Origin: Cyclobacteriaceae bacterium
GTDB lineage: Bacteria; Bacteroidota; Bacteroidia; Cytophagales; Cyclobacteriaceae
Direction: 5' to 3'
DNA: 43,174 nucleotides
Assembly (NCBI GenBank): GCA_029858965.1
Contig: JAOUDZ010000034.1
Span: 1-43,174 of the forward strand
A program made the translations under genes and the position numbers. A model generated the notes under the pieces. The model was not told the origin of the DNA. It searched no databases and worked only from the letters and a program-made list of their open reading frames with translations. Each line of letters begins with the position of its first letter. Position 1 is the stretch's first letter. Below, piece after piece: positions 8,203 to 17,899 of this stretch.

Positions 8203-11200
8203 ATGAAATTCAGCTGGGTATTGGTTTTCTGCTTCTCGTTTTGCGTGATAATTCTGATAACAGTGTCTACTGAACGAAGAAAGGTATACCAAAGCAGGGA
8301 AAGCACTGCAGAAACGTTTAGCGCTGAGGAAGAAGGGGAAGAAGAAACAGATAACCCCCTGGAATTTTTTCGCTTTCAGCAGGAAATTCGCACGCGAGAC
8401 AATGAAAATGGGCCTGGCTACGAAGTAGGCTACCGAAGTAAAGCACTGTCGTTAGCCAGAAACGGTGTCCAGGCAAGGCGTGCGAGTGTTCAATCTAATG
8501 GTGTAATAGCCTGGACGGAACGCGGCCCCGGTAACGTGCCTGGCAGGACACGAGCGCTTTTAAATATACCCCAGACGAATAACAACACCTGGTTAGCAGG
8601 GGCTGCAACGGGAGGCATATGGAAAACTGTTGATGGCGGAACATCGTGGCAGGAGCGAAATGAAAACCTGACAGCACTCCCAATTTCTGCATTCGCTGCC
8701 GATGCAACTGGAAGCGTTATCTACGCGGCTACAGGAGAGCTGATTTCATCAGCATACTCCGCGATGGGCGATGGTATATTCAAATCAGTTGACAAAGGGG
8801 AAACCTGGACACCCATTATCGCAACACAAGGCAATCCTGATTTTGCAGTCATCACAAGGCTAATCGTAGATCCCAACAATGCCAATGTGATTGTGGCTAC
8901 TACGGCCCCTCCCTCTTCGGATCGTGAGGCCACCAAATCTTCCATAATGCGTTCTGCAAATGGTGGAATCACCTGGACAAAAGTTAAAGAGATTACGGGA
9001 GTCTTCGATCAGATCATTTCCACTCCAGGAAATTTTGAAATTCAGTATGCTGCCCAAAATGGTGTTGGCGTGTGGAAATCTGTGGATGGCGGTTTGACGT
9101 GGAGTCTGTCCAATGCCGGTATGTCAATCTCTGGCAGAGTTGAATTGGCAGTTTCAGCCGTGAACCCAGACCGGTTATTTGCTTCGGCGGAGGGTGAACT
9201 TTCTGGCGTAGAATCAGATCTTTATGTTTCATCCGATGCCGGCGTTACCTGGTCGCTGGTGAAGGTACTATTCAACAATAATGTCGTAGATTTTTTAGGC
9301 AATTCAGCAACGGAACCTGATAGCCAGGGATTTTATGACAACACAATTCTTTGTGACCCCTTTGATGAACATATTGTCTACTTCGGCGGTGTGAATTTGT
9401 TTCGTTCGACATTGGGAGCTGAAACCTCTGAAACCGTTTACTATTCCATAGACGAATCAACCACTGTCAATTTTATGTCCTTAATAAATTTTTCGGCATC
9501 TGCCGTGCAGGGACGCGTGAACGTCGGTCAGGATGCAGGTAAGATAGCCGTGGAAATAAGGTTCGGACCTGGTAAAACCCAAAAAGCCCACCGGTTTCTG
9601 GTGCCGGAAGGCAGTTCAAGTGGTGTTCCGGATGGCGACTATACCTACCAGGGGTTCGCGGATGTGCCGTTTGAAGTTTGGGATGTTACAAACGGCCGGC
9701 AGCTTATGGTTTCCTTCAGAGATCAAGGTCGCGATGGTAAATTTAATTTGACCGAAGCGTCAACGTCAGGCCTGCCGGCTGAAAGTCAGAGCCGGGAGTA
9801 TATCTTCGTAAACAACGTAGACTATAATAACTCACCTGATCCGAACATTGTAGCCGCTGGAGGCCACCTGCATAAGCTAATGTACAACATCTGGCCCGTA
9901 CTTGTCGGCGGAGGAGCCTGGCCCCCTTCCGTTAACAGCACGCTGAAAATAAACACTTCAAGCATCACGAGAATAAGTGCTGCTACAATCACCGTGGCCG
10001 ATGGCTATGGCAACTATGACAGTAAGAACATCATGTCGCAAGATAACCTCCAAAGTGGCGTACATGTCGATCATCACACGATGGTGCCTGTTATCGCAGA
10101 TGCAAATAAAAAAACATATAAAGTTCTACTGGGGAATGACGGGGGCGTATTTGTTTCCAATACAGGCACAACACCTGGTACGGAACAAGGAGGCTGGCAG
10201 TTTAAGGGCTTTGGATACAACACCAGCCAATTCTATGGTGCTGATAAGAAACCTGGAGAAGACCGTTTCATCGGTGGAATGCAGGACAATGGCACCAGAA
10301 TCTCTCCTGTGGCGATATCAGCTTCAGCTAAGGTTCACTATACATATGCCATCGGTGGTGACGGGTTTGAAACAATCTGGAATAATCTTGATGAAAGTAA
10401 AATCCTGGGTTCTATATACTATGGTCAAATTTATCGATCCAACGACAGCGGGCGTACCTGGTCAGCAACCACGACAGGCCTGGGTGCAGAGGGCTTTCCA
10501 TTTATTACAAAGCTGGGGAACAACAAAGACCTTCCCAACAGAGTTTTTACGGTTTCTGCTGAGGGGGTATACGTTTCCGGCAATTTTGGCAATACTTGGA
10601 CGCTCACCCCAATACCCGATAATTTTGTTGGCACGAGTTACTCCTCTTTGGACGTAGAAGTTTCCCGTGCAAACGGCAACATCGTGTGGGCAGGGAGTGG
10701 AATGAGCAACAATTCAGGTATTGGAAGAAAACTTTTTGTCTCCACCGATGGCGGAGCATCTTTCAAAAGCACCAACAATTTCAACAATGCAGTGTTGGGT
10801 TCCATCACAAAACTTGCCTCCCACCCAACTGAACCAAACACGGCCTATGTGCTCTTTTCTTTTGCCAGAGGTCCGAAAATACTGCGCACGAAAAATCTCG
10901 GTCAGACCTGGGAAGATATTTCGGGCTTCCATGCGGGTTCAACCAGCGCCAATGGTTTTCCGGATGTAGCTGTATATAGTCTATACGTCAGGCCTGATAA
11001 CCCAGCCATTATTTGGGCCGGAACTGAAATTGGCATCGTAGAATCCCAGGACGATGGAGTGTCATGGTCGCTGCTGGAAGACTTCCCAAAAGTATCAGTA
11101 TGGGACATGAAAGGACAGGATGACCAGGTAGTCATTGCAACCCACGGCAGGGGCATCTGGACGGCCACCATAGACCAACCCCAAAGCAACAATTATTATA

Positions 11201-12243
11201 GTCCGGAAATCATCACCACTGGCACCGCACCCGACAAAGCATTGGTGCTTCGGATTACAAGTGAAAAAACTTTCGACTCATTGTATGTATATGTTGATGA
11301 ATCCCTTACCAAACGATTGCAGGCCATTGAAATAGGTGTAACCGACATTGTGCTGACCGACGTTCCTTCCGGCATCAGGAGCATTTACTTTGTATCATTT
11401 ACGGGCAGCGCCCCTTATCAATCTAAGATCTATACCATAGATCAGCTCGACATCCTTGCGCTAAAGGATAACTACTCCACCTACTTCGGTCAGTTAACTG
11501 ATTTGACCCTGACAAACTTATCGCTGCAGAACTTCTCAAATCTTCCTCCTTCCACACGGAAGACGTTACAAACCATTCATCCCTACAGTAGCAATAACAA
11601 CTATGCGGTGCTTTTCAGAACTCCCGTGAAAATCAACAGCACATTCCCAACGCTGTACTACGCGGATGTTGCAATTGTAGAGCCTGATAAAGACTCCGTG
11701 GTCATAGAAGCGACAAAGAACGGAATTGACTGGATTTCCCTGTCACCTTCATACAATGCCAGCAAGGATGCATCCTGGCAATTGGCCTACACAAACAATC
11801 AGCCTGGGTTGAGTTCAATGTTTGTTCAGCATGAAGTTGACATCAGCAAGGTCTTCAGCGCCGGAGACTCATTACTTTTCAGACTGCGCATGACGTCCGG
11901 AATTTCATCACCAGGATGGGGCTGGGCAATCGACTTCATCAGTATTCAGCAGGCCCCTCTCAGTATACTGGAAACAGTTGGTGCACACCCCATCACAGTT
12001 TATCCAAACCCGTCAACGGGGCGGATCAACATTACCTACGATCTTAATAAATCGGCTGAAGTTACAGTGGAAATTATCGATCTTTTTGGTCGCATAACTG
12101 CAACAACAACTGTAGGGCAACGGGATGCCGGAGCGCATACTGATCATTTGGATCTGGAAAACAACCCTGCTGCTGGCACGTACATAATTAAGCTCATCGC
12201 AAATGGCAAATCTTCCATTGCCAAGTTCATAATCAAGAATTGA
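8203..12243 (+). CDS. Large BNR/sortilin-like beta-propeller protein secreted by T9SS
   Basis: A 1346-residue protein. A hydrophobic export signal covers residues 4-21, followed by an acidic linker (EEEGEEETD). Asp-box (BNR) motifs of the form S-x-D-x-G-x-T-W occur at about 142-149, 195-202, 251-258, 293-300 and 343-350. More follow further on (SNDSGRTW, STDGGASF, TKNLGQTW, SQDDGVSW), consistent with one or two beta-propellers of the sortilin/Vps10 or xyloglucanase-like type. An insertion of about 130 residues separates the two groups. A second region after residue 1000 looks like beta-sandwich domains. The last 80 residues carry YPNPSTGRINI and end in FIIKN, matching the type A sorting domain of the type IX secretion system. 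The protein should be surface-attached or released. The ligand or substrate is unknown, because Asp boxes alone do not show glycosidase activity. Confidence 0.88.
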   Translation: MKFSWVLVFCFSFCVIILITVSTERRKVYQSRESTAETFSAEEEGEEETDNPLEFFRFQQEIRTRDNENGPGYEVGYRSKALSLARNGVQARRASVQSNGVIAWTERGPGNVPGRTRALLNIPQTNNNTWLAGAATGGIWKTVDGGTSWQERNENLTALPISAFAADATGSVIYAATGELISSAYSAMGDGIFKSVDKGETWTPIIATQGNPDFAVITRLIVDPNNANVIVATTAPPSSDREATKSSIMRSANGGITWTKVKEITGVFDQIISTPGNFEIQYAAQNGVGVWKSVDGGLTWSLSNAGMSISGRVELAVSAVNPDRLFASAEGELSGVESDLYVSSDAGVTWSLVKVLFNNNVVDFLGNSATEPDSQGFYDNTILCDPFDEHIVYFGGVNLFRSTLGAETSETVYYSIDESTTVNFMSLINFSASAVQGRVNVGQDAGKIAVEIRFGPGKTQKAHRFLVPEGSSSGVPDGDYTYQGFADVPFEVWDVTNGRQLMVSFRDQGRDGKFNLTEASTSGLPAESQSREYIFVNNVDYNNSPDPNIVAAGGHLHKLMYNIWPVLVGGGAWPPSVNSTLKINTSSITRISAATITVADGYGNYDSKNIMSQDNLQSGVHVDHHTMVPVIADANKKTYKVLLGNDGGVFVSNTGTTPGTEQGGWQFKGFGYNTSQFYGADKKPGEDRFIGGMQDNGTRISPVAISASAKVHYTYAIGGDGFETIWNNLDESKILGSIYYGQIYRSNDSGRTWSATTTGLGAEGFPFITKLGNNKDLPNRVFTVSAEGVYVSGNFGNTWTLTPIPDNFVGTSYSSLDVEVSRANGNIVWAGSGMSNNSGIGRKLFVSTDGGASFKSTNNFNNAVLGSITKLASHPTEPNTAYVLFSFARGPKILRTKNLGQTWEDISGFHAGSTSANGFPDVAVYSLYVRPDNPAIIWAGTEIGIVESQDDGVSWSLLEDFPKVSVWDMKGQDDQVVIATHGRGIWTATIDQPQSNNYYSPEIITTGTAPDKALVLRITSEKTFDSLYVYVDESLTKRLQAIEIGVTDIVLTDVPSGIRSIYFVSFTGSAPYQSKIYTIDQLDILALKDNYSTYFGQLTDLTLTNLSLQNFSNLPPSTRKTLQTIHPYSSNNNYAVLFRTPVKINSTFPTLYYADVAIVEPDKDSVVIEATKNGIDWISLSPSYNASKDASWQLAYTNNQPGLSSMFVQHEVDISKVFSAGDSLLFRLRMTSGISSPGWGWAIDFISIQQAPLSILETVGAHPITVYPNPSTGRINITYDLNKSAEVTVEIIDLFGRITATTTVGQRDAGAHTDHLDLENNPAAGTYIIKLIANGKSSIAKFIIKN

Positions 12244-12254
12244 GAATCAACGAT

Positions 12255-12863
12255 TCAATGCAGTCGGTCCCCGCGTACTTCCATCTTGCTTACGATCTTT
12301 GCTTCCGCTTCCAGCCATTCATGCCAGCGACGCATTACGACATCTGCTGCCATGTATTCCTTGGCCAACGACAAGAACTGCTTGTAGTGACCCGCCTCAG
12401 AAACCATCAACTCATAATAGAATTTTGAAAGTCCTGTATCCGGAATGTTTTTCCAAAGTAGTTTAAAACGCTCACAGCTTCGCGCTTCGATGAGCGCATT
12501 CATTAATAATTTTTCAACCAGCTGTTGCTCGCGGCTCCCACCCTTCTGAACCACCTTAAACAGTCCTTCGATATATTCATCTTTCCGCTGCGGCCCCAGG
12601 CGGTAGCCGCGCTTTTTCAATTCAGCAAGAACACGTTCAAAATGGCTCCACTCCTCTGCCACAATCGGCGTCAGCACCTCCACAAGCTTTTCCCTGTCAG
12701 GGTGGAGAATGATTAATGAGATGCAGGATGATGCCGCCTTCTGCTCGCAGTAGGCATGATCTACCAGAATATCACGGATATGCAGCTGTGCTATGTTCGC
12801 CCAACGGGGATCCGTTGGCAGCGCAAGACCCAAAGTAAACTTATCTTTTCCTGTTGCGTCCAT
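12255..12863 (-). CDS. miaE: tRNA-(ms2io6A)-hydroxylase MiaE
   Basis: A 202-residue ferritin-like diiron enzyme that hydroxylates the isopentenyl group of ms2i6A at position 37 of tRNAs reading UNN codons. Helix A carries E40. The first ExxH motif is E71-W-S-H74, and a second is EAGH near residue 160. Together with the glutamate in the EARSCERF segment these supply the diiron ligands. Length and motif order match the family. The gene converges with the T9SS protein gene, with 11 bases between the stop codons, and is the last gene of a minus-strand group with the porin and lpxK. It sits 26 bases after the porin stop. Confidence 0.9.
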   Translation of the reverse strand: MDATGKDKFTLGLALPTDPRWANIAQLHIRDILVDHAYCEQKAASSCISLIILHPDREKLVEVLTPIVAEEWSHFERVLAELKKRGYRLGPQRKDEYIEGLFKVVQKGGSREQQLVEKLLMNALIEARSCERFKLLWKNIPDTGLSKFYYELMVSEAGHYKQFLSLAKEYMAADVVMRRWHEWLEAEAKIVSKMEVRGDRLH

Positions 12864-12889
12864 GTTCCATATTCCGTCAAAGGGAAAAG

Positions 12890-14788
12890 TTAATCGTAGA
12901 AAGACCAGTCAAAACCAAAATCCAAAATGTTTCGTTGCCCGGGATACTCTGGGGTAGGCATGTAACCTTGCTTCGTAAAAAGTTGAATAAGGTTATTGTA
13001 TTTCACAAAAATTCTGGCACGGTTAATACGGGCATTAAAGAAGATGTCAATTAATGGAAACGAGGGCGGAGCATAGCTTTGTTGGACATAAAATTGCTGA
13101 ACGGGCACATCATACCCTAAGGCATAGTAGGCTGACTGGTAATGCAGATCAACACCAGCATGCATATCCAGGTTGCCATCAAAAAAAATATTTTCATAAG
13201 CCAGCTGCGAATTAATAAATAGTTCAGGCAGCTGAAATGCATCATTTGAATTCGTCAGCATCTTGGTATACAATACATACCCGCTAAAACTAAGGTGCCT
13301 CAACATGGTGAGAGAAAACCTGAATTCGGGCATCGCCATTACCTGTTCGCCCGCAGTTTGCACGGGCAAAACAGTTTGTTCACCGGGCGGTGCATCACCC
13401 TTTTTGAAAAATGCATAATTTCCCATTCGCGTAAAGGTGAGTCCCGGTGACAGATTCAATACACGCGATCGGTAATGGATATAGCCATTCAACTGTGTAA
13501 CATTCGTGCTGCTAAAATTATTGTACCACACATCATGACTGCCGCGATATGCCTGTAGCAGCAGTGGCACAGCGTATTGCACTTGCTTTATTGAAGCTTC
13601 AAACCACTTACTTTTTATATGGCCCTCAATACGGTAGTTGCCATTTTCCTGCAGTTCCCCCCAGCCGGTAACCTCACCGATTGAATCAAGCCTGAGTGAA
13701 ATGCGGCCGCCCAGATAGCTTTCGACACCTGATATGGGCACGCGCAAAGAATCTGGCGCCCAGTATTTGTTCGTTATGGAATAATTGCGGATAGCATAGT
13801 AGCCGTTATAAAATAGCTTCAAAAGGTCTCCCTTTATACCAACCTCATTTCGTAGATGCTTAAATCTGGTATAATCGTCTGTTGTATCGCTCTCTACCTC
13901 TACATGATCATAGTAATCTGGCGGTGCGTTACCGGGCCTATCCAGGAATTGTGCTGCTTGTCGGTAACTGTCGAAGACATGATATACCTGAAGGGCCTTG
14001 CCGATTTCATATTGGTGATATAAGTGCGTATTGAATCTCAGGTCCTTGCTGGTAGCATCAAAAAGATTTGGCTGGGCGTTTTTGAAGAAATAGTCCTCAT
14101 ACTGAAATCCTTCATCCTTTCGGATGCCTCCATATTCATCCGCCTCTAACTTATTTCTTCGCAAGTTTAGGAATAACCGATAAGTACTGTCCTTTGTTTG
14201 AAAAGTTGTATAGAGGTCATAGTATGTACTTTTAACGTTTCGGTCACCTTTGCCCTGCCGCTGCACTTGCTTGTCGATAAGCAATCCTCTGTAGTCAAAT
14301 CCAAAATTCCAGTGTGGGGTAATATTGCGGCTGAACGAAGCCTTTGTAATTGACCTGCCTTTTCCTCCTAATACAACATTCATATTCGTATAAGGCGACT
14401 TAGTATCGAAGTAACGAACTTGCTCTGAATCCCAATACATGTCGTATGACTGAAACCCCGACGTTGCACCAATGACGTCAGGCACCTGGTAATAAATTGA
14501 CCTTATCGACGTGCCAATATTTCCTAAATCCTGGTACAGGTTATTGTTGCGTTGAACATAGTTATACCGATGAAAATTTCGGATAACAGTATCAATTTTG
14601 TGGAAGGTTTGACGGTTGAAGAATACATCTTTTTCAAAATAATACCGTGACGTCTTCGGACCATAGACCTGCTTAGTTGTGTCATCGATGATACGCGAAC
14701 CCTTGCGCGAAGCAGGCTGATCCTGTGCCATAAGCCCCAGCGAACCCAGGGTTAAGCAAAAAATCAGCGGATATCGAAATAAATGCAC
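12890..14788 (-). CDS. Bacteroidetes-type putative porin (outer-membrane beta-barrel)
   Basis: An approximately 632-residue protein of the putative porin family common in Bacteroidota. A signal peptide (FRYPLIFCLTLGSLGLMAQ) precedes a periplasmic linker. The rest is rich in alternating aromatic and polar strands, for example SRYYFEKDVFFNRQ and NLRRNKLEADEYG. It ends in an aromatic residue-containing strand (ILDFGFDWSFYD), as expected for a barrel inserted by the Bam machinery. Two starts are possible. The GTG at 14788 gives a normal signal peptide. A GTG at 14851 overlaps the lpxK stop by 11 bases and would suggest translational coupling, but it needs a signal peptide of more than 40 residues. 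The protein lies in one operon with lpxK. The transported solute cannot be inferred. Confidence 0.82.
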   Translation of the reverse strand: MHLFRYPLIFCLTLGSLGLMAQDQPASRKGSRIIDDTTKQVYGPKTSRYYFEKDVFFNRQTFHKIDTVIRNFHRYNYVQRNNNLYQDLGNIGTSIRSIYYQVPDVIGATSGFQSYDMYWDSEQVRYFDTKSPYTNMNVVLGGKGRSITKASFSRNITPHWNFGFDYRGLLIDKQVQRQGKGDRNVKSTYYDLYTTFQTKDSTYRLFLNLRRNKLEADEYGGIRKDEGFQYEDYFFKNAQPNLFDATSKDLRFNTHLYHQYEIGKALQVYHVFDSYRQAAQFLDRPGNAPPDYYDHVEVESDTTDDYTRFKHLRNEVGIKGDLLKLFYNGYYAIRNYSITNKYWAPDSLRVPISGVESYLGGRISLRLDSIGEVTGWGELQENGNYRIEGHIKSKWFEASIKQVQYAVPLLLQAYRGSHDVWYNNFSSTNVTQLNGYIHYRSRVLNLSPGLTFTRMGNYAFFKKGDAPPGEQTVLPVQTAGEQVMAMPEFRFSLTMLRHLSFSGYVLYTKMLTNSNDAFQLPELFINSQLAYENIFFDGNLDMHAGVDLHYQSAYYALGYDVPVQQFYVQQSYAPPSFPLIDIFFNARINRARIFVKYNNLIQLFTKQGYMPTPEYPGQRNILDFGFDWSFYD

Positions 14789-14840
14789 CTGCAAAAATAA
14801 ACGCCAATTATACGGAATACGCGGATTATCCCTTTTTATT

Positions 14841-15878
14841 TTATCCAGCACGCCTTAAACTATTTAAGACAATGGCATCAAAATTCCCTCCACTTTTGAT
14901 GAATTCAAGTTCGATTGGTAAATAAAATAATGAAAGCTGGCTCCTGAGTTGATTAAATTGGGACACCGCTAACTTAACCTTGTCCTTTTCAGTCGTCAGA
15001 ATACTAACAGTTGGATTTTCTTCCGCGTAGCGGACGATTGCCTTCAGATCGGAGATTGTATAGCGATGATGATCAGGAAAATTGAAATGCTTAACAAGTT
15101 TGAAGTTTTGTTTGACGAATAACACCAGCGGCTTCGGATTTGAAATACCCGTCAGCAAAACCACTTCATGACTTATTTTTTTGTGGTGATCAGGAAAAGC
15201 CAACGGATGCCGGTATCGAATACGCGAAAAGAAAACCGGTTTCTCAACATAAACCCGTATCGACTTCTCAATTGCAATCATCGCTTCGTCGGTCAAAGTC
15301 GACGGACACTTTGTAACGACCACCACATCGGCCCGGTTTGCCGAATTCCGAGACTCCCGGAGCCTTCCAGCCGGTAACAGATGATCCTCATAGAACGGAC
15401 GGTGATAATCAGATAGCAGAATATTCAAATAAGGCGAAACACTTCTGTGCTGATAGGCATCATCCATCAAAATAACATCAGTCTCAGGATGTGCCTGCAG
15501 AATATTTGGTATTGCGAAAGCCCTGTCTTCTCCAACGGCAACGCTAGTACTGCTTCCAAACTTCTGGTACATCTGAAAAGGCTCATCACCAATGGTGTCT
15601 GCATTATCAGAAGAATCCGCCATGCGGAAGCCTTTGGTTTTTCTGCCATAGCCCCGGCTCAACGTTGCGACCTTGTAGTCCATTGCGAGGAGGCGAATAA
15701 GGTACTCCGTGAGTGGCGTTTTCCCTGTTCCGCCTACCGTCAAGTTCCCGACCGCGACTACGGGGACATCAAACTTAATTGAGGGTCTCAGCCCCAGGTC
15801 GTACATCCGATTTCGGATCCCCGTAACCAAATTGTACAGCATGGCAAACGGATAGAACAAAATCTGAAGTATAATCAT
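14841..15878 (-). CDS. lpxK: Tetraacyldisaccharide 4'-kinase LpxK
   Basis: A 345-residue inner-membrane kinase that phosphorylates the 4' position of the lipid A disaccharide precursor, the sixth step of the Raetz pathway. An N-terminal membrane-associated helix (residues 1-18) is followed by the P-loop GNLTVGGTGKTP at 44-55. LpxK-typical segments follow: LSRGYGRKTKGF, GDEPFQM, VILMDDAYQHRSV, LLPAGRLRES and LTTEKDKVKL. Length fits the family. The gene is first in the minus-strand group and is divergent from the NIF3-like gene, with 104 bases between them that must contain both promoters. Confidence 0.95.
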   Translation of the reverse strand: MIILQILFYPFAMLYNLVTGIRNRMYDLGLRPSIKFDVPVVAVGNLTVGGTGKTPLTEYLIRLLAMDYKVATLSRGYGRKTKGFRMADSSDNADTIGDEPFQMYQKFGSSTSVAVGEDRAFAIPNILQAHPETDVILMDDAYQHRSVSPYLNILLSDYHRPFYEDHLLPAGRLRESRNSANRADVVVVTKCPSTLTDEAMIAIEKSIRVYVEKPVFFSRIRYRHPLAFPDHHKKISHEVVLLTGISNPKPLVLFVKQNFKLVKHFNFPDHHRYTISDLKAIVRYAEENPTVSILTTEKDKVKLAVSQFNQLRSQLSLFYLPIELEFIKSGGNFDAIVLNSLRRAG

Positions 15879-15982
15879 GTATGAATCGTTTCTATATTGA
15901 TGTAAGGCTGTAGAAAAACTAACTTTAAACCTTATTCTTTAAACCGCTAACTTAACACGCCGAAACAGCAACACTGAGCATA

Positions 15983-17089
15983 ATGAATACAAGTATAAAA
16001 ATAAAAGACGTAACGGATTATCTTGAATTGCAGGCCTCCCCAAGCTACCAGGAATCGTACGATAATTCAGGATTGCTAACAGGTGATCCCATGACTGAGG
16101 TAACGGGAATCCTGGTTACATTGGATTGCACGGAAGCCGTCGTCGCGGAAGCTATACACTCAAAGTGTAACCTTATTGTGGCGCACCATCCGATTGTTTT
16201 TAAAGGACTTAAGAAACTTACCGGAAGCACTTATATTGAACGCGTTGTCATCAGCGCCATCAAAAATGATGTTGCTATCTACGCTATTCACACGAACCTG
16301 GATAACATCAGCACAGGCGTGAACAGGAAAATATGCGAACGGATCGGATTGCAGGGATTAAAGATTTTGTCGCCAAAGAAGGATACGCTGAGTAAGCTTG
16401 TCACCTTCATACCCAAAGAAAATGCAGAAACCGTGTTATCGGCCTTGTATGATGCAGGCGCAGGACAAATTGGAAACTACAGGAACTGCAGTTTTAGGGT
16501 AGAGGGCACTGGCACCTTTACCCCCGGGGCTACCGCCAAACCCCATATCGGGAAAGCCCTGGTCCAGGAACAAGTTCAGGAAATTCGGGCAGAGCTTATA
16601 TTTCCAACGCATCTTGGAGGTGCTCTTATTTCGGCACTCCGGAAAACCCATCCGTACGAAGAAATTGCCTACTATATCACCTCATTAAACAATGAAAATC
16701 AGGAAGTTGGATCCGGCATGATCGGTGAACTGGAACATCCTGTGGAACCATTGGAATTTCTAAAGGGTTTAAAAGTGAGGATGCAATTGGATATTATCCG
16801 TCATACAAGGATCCCGCGGAACGCCATCCAAAAAATAGCAGTTTGTGGAGGATCCGGCAGTTTTCTCTTAAATAAGGCTATTCAGGCCGGCGCGGATGTT
16901 TTTATTACCGCGGATTTCAAATATCACGACTTCTTTGATGCAGAAAATAAGATTATTGTTGCCGATATAGGGCATTATGAGAGCGAAGCCTTTACCAAAG
17001 AACTCATAATGGATGTTTTAATCAAAAAATTTCCTAATTTTGCGATCAATTTTTCAAAAACCATAACGAATCCAATAAGCTACTTATAA
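15983..17089 (+). CDS. NIF3-like dinuclear metal-centre protein (DUF34 family)
   Basis: A 368-residue member of the NIF3/YbgI family, which forms toroidal hexamers with two metal ions per subunit. Related proteins have been annotated as GTP cyclohydrolase I type 2, but the physiological role is unsettled. Metal ligands are visible in AHHP (H68, H69), IHTNLDN (H103, D107) and the C-terminal GHYESE (H331, E333 or E335). Residues about 125-235 form the extra CutA1-like insert present in long family members (THLGGALISALRKTHPYEE). The ATG at 15983 leads directly into the family start. The gene ends 3 bases before the coiled-coil protein gene, and this pairing with a zinc-ribbon CT398-type gene is common in bacteria. 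Confidence 0.9.
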   Translation: MNTSIKIKDVTDYLELQASPSYQESYDNSGLLTGDPMTEVTGILVTLDCTEAVVAEAIHSKCNLIVAHHPIVFKGLKKLTGSTYIERVVISAIKNDVAIYAIHTNLDNISTGVNRKICERIGLQGLKILSPKKDTLSKLVTFIPKENAETVLSALYDAGAGQIGNYRNCSFRVEGTGTFTPGATAKPHIGKALVQEQVQEIRAELIFPTHLGGALISALRKTHPYEEIAYYITSLNNENQEVGSGMIGELEHPVEPLEFLKGLKVRMQLDIIRHTRIPRNAIQKIAVCGGSGSFLLNKAIQAGADVFITADFKYHDFFDAENKIIVADIGHYESEAFTKELIMDVLIKKFPNFAINFSKTITNPISYL

Positions 17090-17092
17090 AGC

Positions 17093-17899
17093 ATGGAAAA
17101 TCAATCAGTTGCACAGAAGCTTGAAGCGCTTGTAAAACTCCAGTTCATTGATACAAAATTAGACGAACTTAAGAAACTAAGGGGAGACCTTCCGGACGAA
17201 GTTCAGGATCTTGAAGATGAAATTGAAGGCTACAGGACACGCCAAAGCCGGTTCGAAGCAAATCAAAAGGAAACTGAAGATGGCATTAAGAAGCATAAGG
17301 AAGCAATAAAGGAAGCAGAGAAGCTCATCAAGAAATATACTGAGCAACAAAAAAACGTTCGGAACAACCGGGAATTTGATGCTATTACGAAGGAAATAGA
17401 ACTCCAGGAGTTAGAAATTCAAATCTGTGAAAAGAAAATTAAAGAAGGCAAGGACCTCATACAGGAGAAGAAGGAAGAAATTGAAAAGACAGATACCTTC
17501 GTAAAAGAACGTGGCGATCATCTGGATACTAAAAAGAAAGAACTTGACGGGATTCTTGCTGAAAGTCATGAAGAAGAAAAGAGGCTGTTGGCTGAACGAG
17601 AAAAGGCTACAAAAAAAATCGAGGATAAACTCCTTAAATATTACGAAAGACTCCGTGGTAGCCTGAGCAATGGCTTGGCAGTTGTACGTGTTGTCAGAGG
17701 TGCAGCAGAAGGATGTAACATCGTTATTCCTCCACAAAAAATTGCAGAGATCAGGGAGAAAAAGAAAATTGTGATCGATGAGCATTCTGGCCGTATCTTA
17801 GCGGATGTTGACATGGATTCTCTTGATGAAGGTGACAAACCCAAAGCTGCTAAAGTGGCAACGCCAGCGCCCAGCCGAAGAAAGAAAGCAGCTGGATAG
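17093..17899 (+). CDS. Coiled-coil protein with degenerate CT398-type zinc ribbon
   Basis: A 268-residue protein. Residues 5-190 are a long charged coiled coil (KKLRGDLPDEVQDLEDEIEG onward). Residues 200-236 align by eye with the C4 zinc ribbon of CT398/YbgI-partner proteins, whose usual form is C-x-x-C ... IPPQ ... C-E-H-C-G-R-I-L. Here the ribbon reads AEGC ... IPPQ ... DEHSGRIL. Only C208 remains of four cysteines: A205, D229 and S232 replace the others, so zinc binding is unlikely. The flanking fold motifs IPPQ and GRIL are kept. A basic tail (PSRRKKAAG) ends the protein. The gene follows the NIF3-like gene by 3 bases, as is typical for this family, and the next gene overlaps it or starts at its end. 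Confidence 0.85.
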   Translation: MENQSVAQKLEALVKLQFIDTKLDELKKLRGDLPDEVQDLEDEIEGYRTRQSRFEANQKETEDGIKKHKEAIKEAEKLIKKYTEQQKNVRNNREFDAITKEIELQELEIQICEKKIKEGKDLIQEKKEEIEKTDTFVKERGDHLDTKKKELDGILAESHEEEKRLLAEREKATKKIEDKLLKYYERLRGSLSNGLAVVRVVRGAAEGCNIVIPPQKIAEIREKKKIVIDEHSGRILADVDMDSLDEGDKPKAAKVATPAPSRRKKAAG

